NCBI GenBank assembly: GCA_947632425.1
Contig: CANRPG010000086.1
Location: 1-7,805 of the forward strand
Direction: 5' to 3'
DNA: 7,805 nt
Origin: an uncultured Clostridia bacterium
GTDB lineage: Bacteria; Bacillota; Clostridia; Oscillospirales; Ruminococcaceae
Positions 5,536 through 7,805 of this stretch are shown one piece after another (positions within the stretch are counted from its first letter, which is position 1; each line of letters begins with the position of its first letter). The notes under the pieces are model-generated. The model saw only the letters and a list, made by a program, of their open reading frames with translations. It was not told the origin of the DNA and did no database searches. Made by a program: the position numbers and the translations under genes.

Positions 5536-5608
5536 AGAATAAGACATCTGTTTTTGTAAATCAAATTTTTGAATTCTATAAATGTCACTTGAAAGGAGCA
5601 GTTATTCT

Positions 5609-6349
5609 ATGTCAAAAATTATTGCGGTAACGTCCGGTAAGGGCGGAACGGGAAAATCTTCTATCAGCGCGTGTCTTGGTTATGCTCTTGCAAAGCAGGG
5701 CAACAGAACTCTTATCATCGAGCTCGACTTCGGTCTGAGATGTATGGATATAATGCTTGGTATGCAGGGTAATATTCCTTACGACCTCGGCGATGTTCTT
5801 GCAGGCACCTGCGACGTATATAAAGCAACGACTACGGTAAAGCTGGCGTCTAACCTCAGCGTTCTGTGCGCGCCTGCCGACCCGTTCGTTCAGCTCAAAG
5901 CGGAGGACATTGAAAAGATAACCACCGAGATGAGAAAATATTTTGAGTATATCATAATAGATACCTCGGCAGGTATAAACGGAAGCGTATTCGATATAGT
6001 TACCAATTCCGACCTTATACTTATCGTAACGACCCCCGACCCCGTGTGCACAAGAGATGCGCAGATGATGTCGGACGAGTTTTACAAGAGAGGCAACCAA
6101 AAGCAGAGACTTGTTATAAACAAGGCAAACAAGCGTGTGTTCGAGTATGAGTTCATGGACGACCTCGATGCTATCATAGATACCGTTGGCGTTCAGCTGC
6201 TCGGCGTTATACCCGAGGACAGCGCAATACCTCTTGCAACGGGCAAGGGCGCGCCGCTTTCTTCAAGTTCTATGGGATTCTTGGCGTTCTCAGCCATTTC
6301 CAGAAGAATAAAGGGCGAGCATATACCTATTCAGATCAAGATGCCGTAA
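5609..6349 (+). CDS. MinD-like ATPase (ParA/MinD superfamily)
   Basis: Encodes 246 residues. MinD is a membrane-associated ATPase that positions the division site with MinC and, in many species, MinE. The deviant Walker A SGKGGTGKSS (residues 9-18) has signature Lys11 and Lys16; switch I holds Asp40 in ELDFGLRCMDIMLG; switch II is IIIDTSAGI with Asp119. LLGVIPEDSAIPLATGKGAPL is typical of MinD near the C-terminus. MinD usually has DSPAGIE in switch II and ends with a short amphipathic membrane helix; here the end is FSAISRRIKGEHIPIQIKMP and is less clearly of that type. The protein is also shorter than usual (about 265). The ATG at 5609 has GAAAGGAG (5591-5598); an in-frame ATG at 5582 would lie before that site. 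mgsA follows, as in many clostridial mre-min clusters, but minC and minE are absent here. Confidence 0.85.
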   Translation: MSKIIAVTSGKGGTGKSSISACLGYALAKQGNRTLIIELDFGLRCMDIMLGMQGNIPYDLGDVLAGTCDVYKATTTVKLASNLSVLCAPADPFVQLKAEDIEKITTEMRKYFEYIIIDTSAGINGSVFDIVTNSDLILIVTTPDPVCTRDAQMMSDEFYKRGNQKQRLVINKANKRVFEYEFMDDLDAIIDTVGVQLLGVIPEDSAIPLATGKGAPLSSSSMGFLAFSAISRRIKGEHIPIQIKMP

Positions 6350-6433
6350 GGCGTTGAGATAACAGCAAAGACACTATAATTTCATAAGTAAGAAGCCGGC
6401 ACTATAAAACAACATGAAAGGAGATAAACTCCG

Positions 6434-6838
6434 ATGAATATAGCACTTATAGCGCATGACACCAAAAAAGAGCTTATGGTACAGTTTTGTATCGCGTACT
6501 GCGGCGTTCTGAACAGGCATAATCTTTGTGCGACGGGAACGACCGGAAAGCAGGTATCAGAGGCAACGGGTCTTAGAATAACCAAGTACATGAGCGGCAA
6601 ACAGGGCGGCGATCAGCAGATATCCGCAAAAATATCTTGCAATGAAATAGATCTGCTGCTGTTCTTCAGAGATCCTATCTCTGCCAAGCCCAACGAACCA
6701 AATGAGGCTGACCTGCTCAGGCTGTGTGACGTACACAACATACCCGTGGCGACCAACATCGCCACTGCCGAAGCCTTGATACACGCCCTTGAAAGAGGCG
6801 ATCTTGACTGGCGTGATCTTGTTAATCCGTCAAGATAG
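6434..6838 (+). CDS. mgsA: Methylglyoxal synthase
   Basis: Encodes 134 residues, normal for the short clostridial form. The enzyme eliminates phosphate from dihydroxyacetone phosphate to give methylglyoxal, a bypass of lower glycolysis under phosphate limitation. Visible motifs are IALIAHDTKK (His8, start of the fold), ATGTTG (33-38, phosphate site), SGKQGGDQQ with catalytic Asp60 (E. coli Asp71), FFRDP with Asp80 (E. coli Asp91), and VHNIPVATNIATAE (100-113). In the segment after FFRDP the residues aligning with E. coli His98 and Asp101 are Asn87 and Asn90, both reported to matter in the E. coli enzyme. AAAGGAG at 6417-6423 sets the start. It lies 84 bases after the MinD-like gene and is likely co-transcribed; a weak promoter-like TTGAGA-15-TATAAT (6354-6380) lies between. 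No terminator follows. Confidence 0.95.
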   Translation: MNIALIAHDTKKELMVQFCIAYCGVLNRHNLCATGTTGKQVSEATGLRITKYMSGKQGGDQQISAKISCNEIDLLLFFRDPISAKPNEPNEADLLRLCDVHNIPVATNIATAEALIHALERGDLDWRDLVNPSR

Positions 6839-6870
6839 GTTTTGAATGGTGTGAAAGTTATATATTTTAA

Positions 6871-7110
6871 AGGCATTGAAGCGGAGAGTAGACCGTGCTG
6901 CGTTATTTCAGAGAGAGCGCGTTTGGTGCGAGCGCTTGCGCAGTAAGGATTTTGAAGGACACCGCTGAGCCGCCGCCTGAAAATAAGGGCGGACGTGTGC
7001 TCCGTGCGTTAAACGGAAAGAGTGACTGCTTGAAAATTTTAACAAAGCAGTAAACAGGGTGGCAACACGGCAACGGTCGTCCCTTATGGGATGACCGCTT
7101 TTTGTTTTTT
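6871..7110 (+). ncRNA. T-box riboswitch upstream of hisS, reads as tRNA-Asp type
   Basis: A complete T-box leader that senses uncharged tRNA and controls termination before hisS. Stem I is closed by AGCGG (6880-6884) with CCGCT (6962-6966). The specifier loop has the usual AGUA (6887-6890) opposite GAA (6954-6956). The distal part has CTGCG/CGCAG (6898-6902 with 6939-6943), an AGAGAG bulge, and a GCGC hairpin whose loop contains GGUG. The specifier region reads GGACACC: GAC (Asp) at 6958-6960 in the normal register before ACC, and CAC (His) at 6960-6962. A CCGCC/GGCGG hairpin (6973-6992) follows. The T-box AGGGTGGCAAC (7056-7066) has UGGC, complementary to a tRNA ending GCCA, as tRNA-Asp does. 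The antiterminator pairs AGGG with CCCT (7081-7084), competing with the terminator. Confidence 0.92.
7074..7110 (+). terminator. T-box terminator hairpin
   Basis: CGGTCGTCCC (7074-7083) pairs with GGGATGACCG (7088-7097) over 10 bp with one G-U pair and loop TTAT, followed by CTTTTTGTTTTTT. Its left arm contains the CGTCCC needed by the antiterminator, so the two structures exclude each other. Confidence 0.92.
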
Positions 7111-7161
7111 ATATTATCGTGTTAAAGCATTAGCAGTAAAATATAAGAAAGGAATGTATTT

Positions 7162-7805
7162 ATGGATCTTGTAGTAAAAAGACCGAAAGGAACGCAGGAT
7201 ATAACCCCCTCGGAGGTGTATAAGTGGCACACCGTTGAGAAGATAGTAAGCGAGACCGCCGAGATGTTCGGCTTTAAGGAAATAAGAATGCCAACGTTTG
7301 AAGATACCGCTCTTTTCGTGCGCTCTGTGGGCGATACCACCGACGTTGTGCAAAAAGAGATGTATTCAGTCACCGCAAAGGGCGATGCGCAGTTTACGCT
7401 CAGACCCGAGGGCACGGCAGGCGCAATAAGAGCTATGATAGAAAACGGCGTGCTCAACGAGGGCTTTCCGCAAAAGGTGTATTATGTTATATCATGCTTC
7501 AGGCACGAAAAACCGCAGTCGGGCAGGCTGAGGGAGTTTCACCAGTTCGGCTGTGAGCTTGTGGGCACCGCATCTCCTGCCGCCGATGCCGATCTTATAG
7601 CGCTGGCGAAAAACGTTATAGACAGGGCAGGGCTCAAGAATATAGAACTGCACATAAATTCTATAGGCTGCCCAGAATGCAGGGCAAAATATCACGCCGC
7701 GCTGAAAGAGTATTTTGCAGACAGAAAAGAGCAGCTTTGCGATACCTGCCTTGACAGGCTGGAGCGCAACCCTATGAGAATACTTGACTGCAAATCGCCG
7801 ATATG
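7162..7805 (+). CDS. hisS: Histidyl-tRNA synthetase, N-terminal half (runs off window)
   Basis: The first 214 residues of class II HisRS, which charges tRNA-His in the cytosol. Visible landmarks are the N-terminal RPKGTQDITP, motif 1 around residues 39-57 (EIRMPTFEDTALFVRSVG), the TLRPEGTAG loop (79-87) and motif 2, FRHEKPQSGRLREFHQFG (113-130), with Arg114 and Glu116 for ATP and acyl-adenylate binding. Between motif 2 and the HisRS-specific motif lies an insertion with CPEC (170-173), CDTC (193-196) and Cys210, a zinc-like pattern I associate with clostridial HisRS. GAAAGGA (7147-7153) sits 8 bases before the ATG. The gene is preceded by a T-box that reads as Asp-type, suggesting that aspS follows downstream as in the common hisS-aspS operon; that part is outside the window. 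Confidence 0.96.
   Translation, partial: MDLVVKRPKGTQDITPSEVYKWHTVEKIVSETAEMFGFKEIRMPTFEDTALFVRSVGDTTDVVQKEMYSVTAKGDAQFTLRPEGTAGAIRAMIENGVLNEGFPQKVYYVISCFRHEKPQSGRLREFHQFGCELVGTASPAADADLIALAKNVIDRAGLKNIELHINSIGCPECRAKYHAALKEYFADRKEQLCDTCLDRLERNPMRILDCKSPI

Noticed and set aside
5582..5608. Alternative ATG at 5582 for the MinD-like protein
   Set aside because: The ribosome binding site GAAAGGAG lies downstream of it, and family members begin right before the KIIAVTSGKGG segment encoded from 5609.
6350..6433. Independent promoter for mgsA (TTGAGA-15-TATAAT)
   Set aside because: The 15-base spacer is too short for confidence. I treat mgsA as probably read through from the MinD-like gene and mention the site only in its entry.
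6842..6870. Promoter for the T-box/hisS transcript just after mgsA
   Set aside because: TATATT-like sequence exists at 6861-6866 but no acceptable -35 at 16-18 bases was found. The transcript start could not be fixed from sequence.
1..7805. CRISPR array, insertion sequence, phage or defence genes
   Set aside because: No regularly spaced repeats, transposase, integrase or terminal inverted repeats were seen; the gene content is core chromosomal.

Overview
The window looks like chromosomal core sequence from a clostridial Firmicute. The protein families most resemble Ruminococcus/Oscillospiraceae, but the genus is an inference. Supporting signs are strong AGGAGG-type ribosome binding sites, near-consensus sigma-A promoters (TTGACA/17/TATAAT occurs exactly three times), a tRNA-sensing T-box leader before hisS, a MinD-like gene next to mgsA, and a cysteine-rich insertion in HisRS. 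No mobile element, CRISPR array, tRNA or rRNA was seen.

Layout. (1) 1-822: 3' part of an MscS-type mechanosensitive channel gene. (2) 865-1870: a ribosomal protein unit, with consensus promoter, a short foldable leader that may be an L13 autoregulatory site, rplM (L13), rpsI (S9) and an intrinsic terminator. (3) 1886-2830: a divergent pair, a small XRE-family repressor on the minus strand and a membrane protein with a C-terminal SHOCT domain on the plus strand. A perfect palindrome lies between the -35 and -10 of the shared control region. (4) 2845-4357, minus strand: metY (O-acetylhomoserine sulfhydrylase). It is preceded by a consensus promoter overlapped by an inverted repeat, and by a 12-residue leader peptide ending Tyr-Cys-Arg-Met with overlapping alternative hairpins. 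(5) 4387-5154, minus strand: a membrane-anchored DUF218 (SanA/YdcF-like) protein. (6) 5155-5608: an AT-rich gap of about 450 bp with a strong extended -10 promoter, repeated AT-rich boxes and a second promoter nearer the next gene. (7) 5609-6838: a MinD-like ATPase and methylglyoxal synthase, without minC or minE. (8) 6871-7805: a complete T-box riboswitch followed by the 5' part of hisS, which runs off the window.

Three parts carry most of the regulatory interest. The metY leader looks like an amino-acid-sensing upstream reading frame for sulfur assimilation. The T-box in front of hisS reads as aspartate-specific (GAC specifier, UGGC bulge), with the histidine codon CAC overlapping it by one base. 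The XRE/SHOCT pair looks like a compact self-regulated module whose inducing signal is unknown. The remaining genes are ordinary housekeeping functions.
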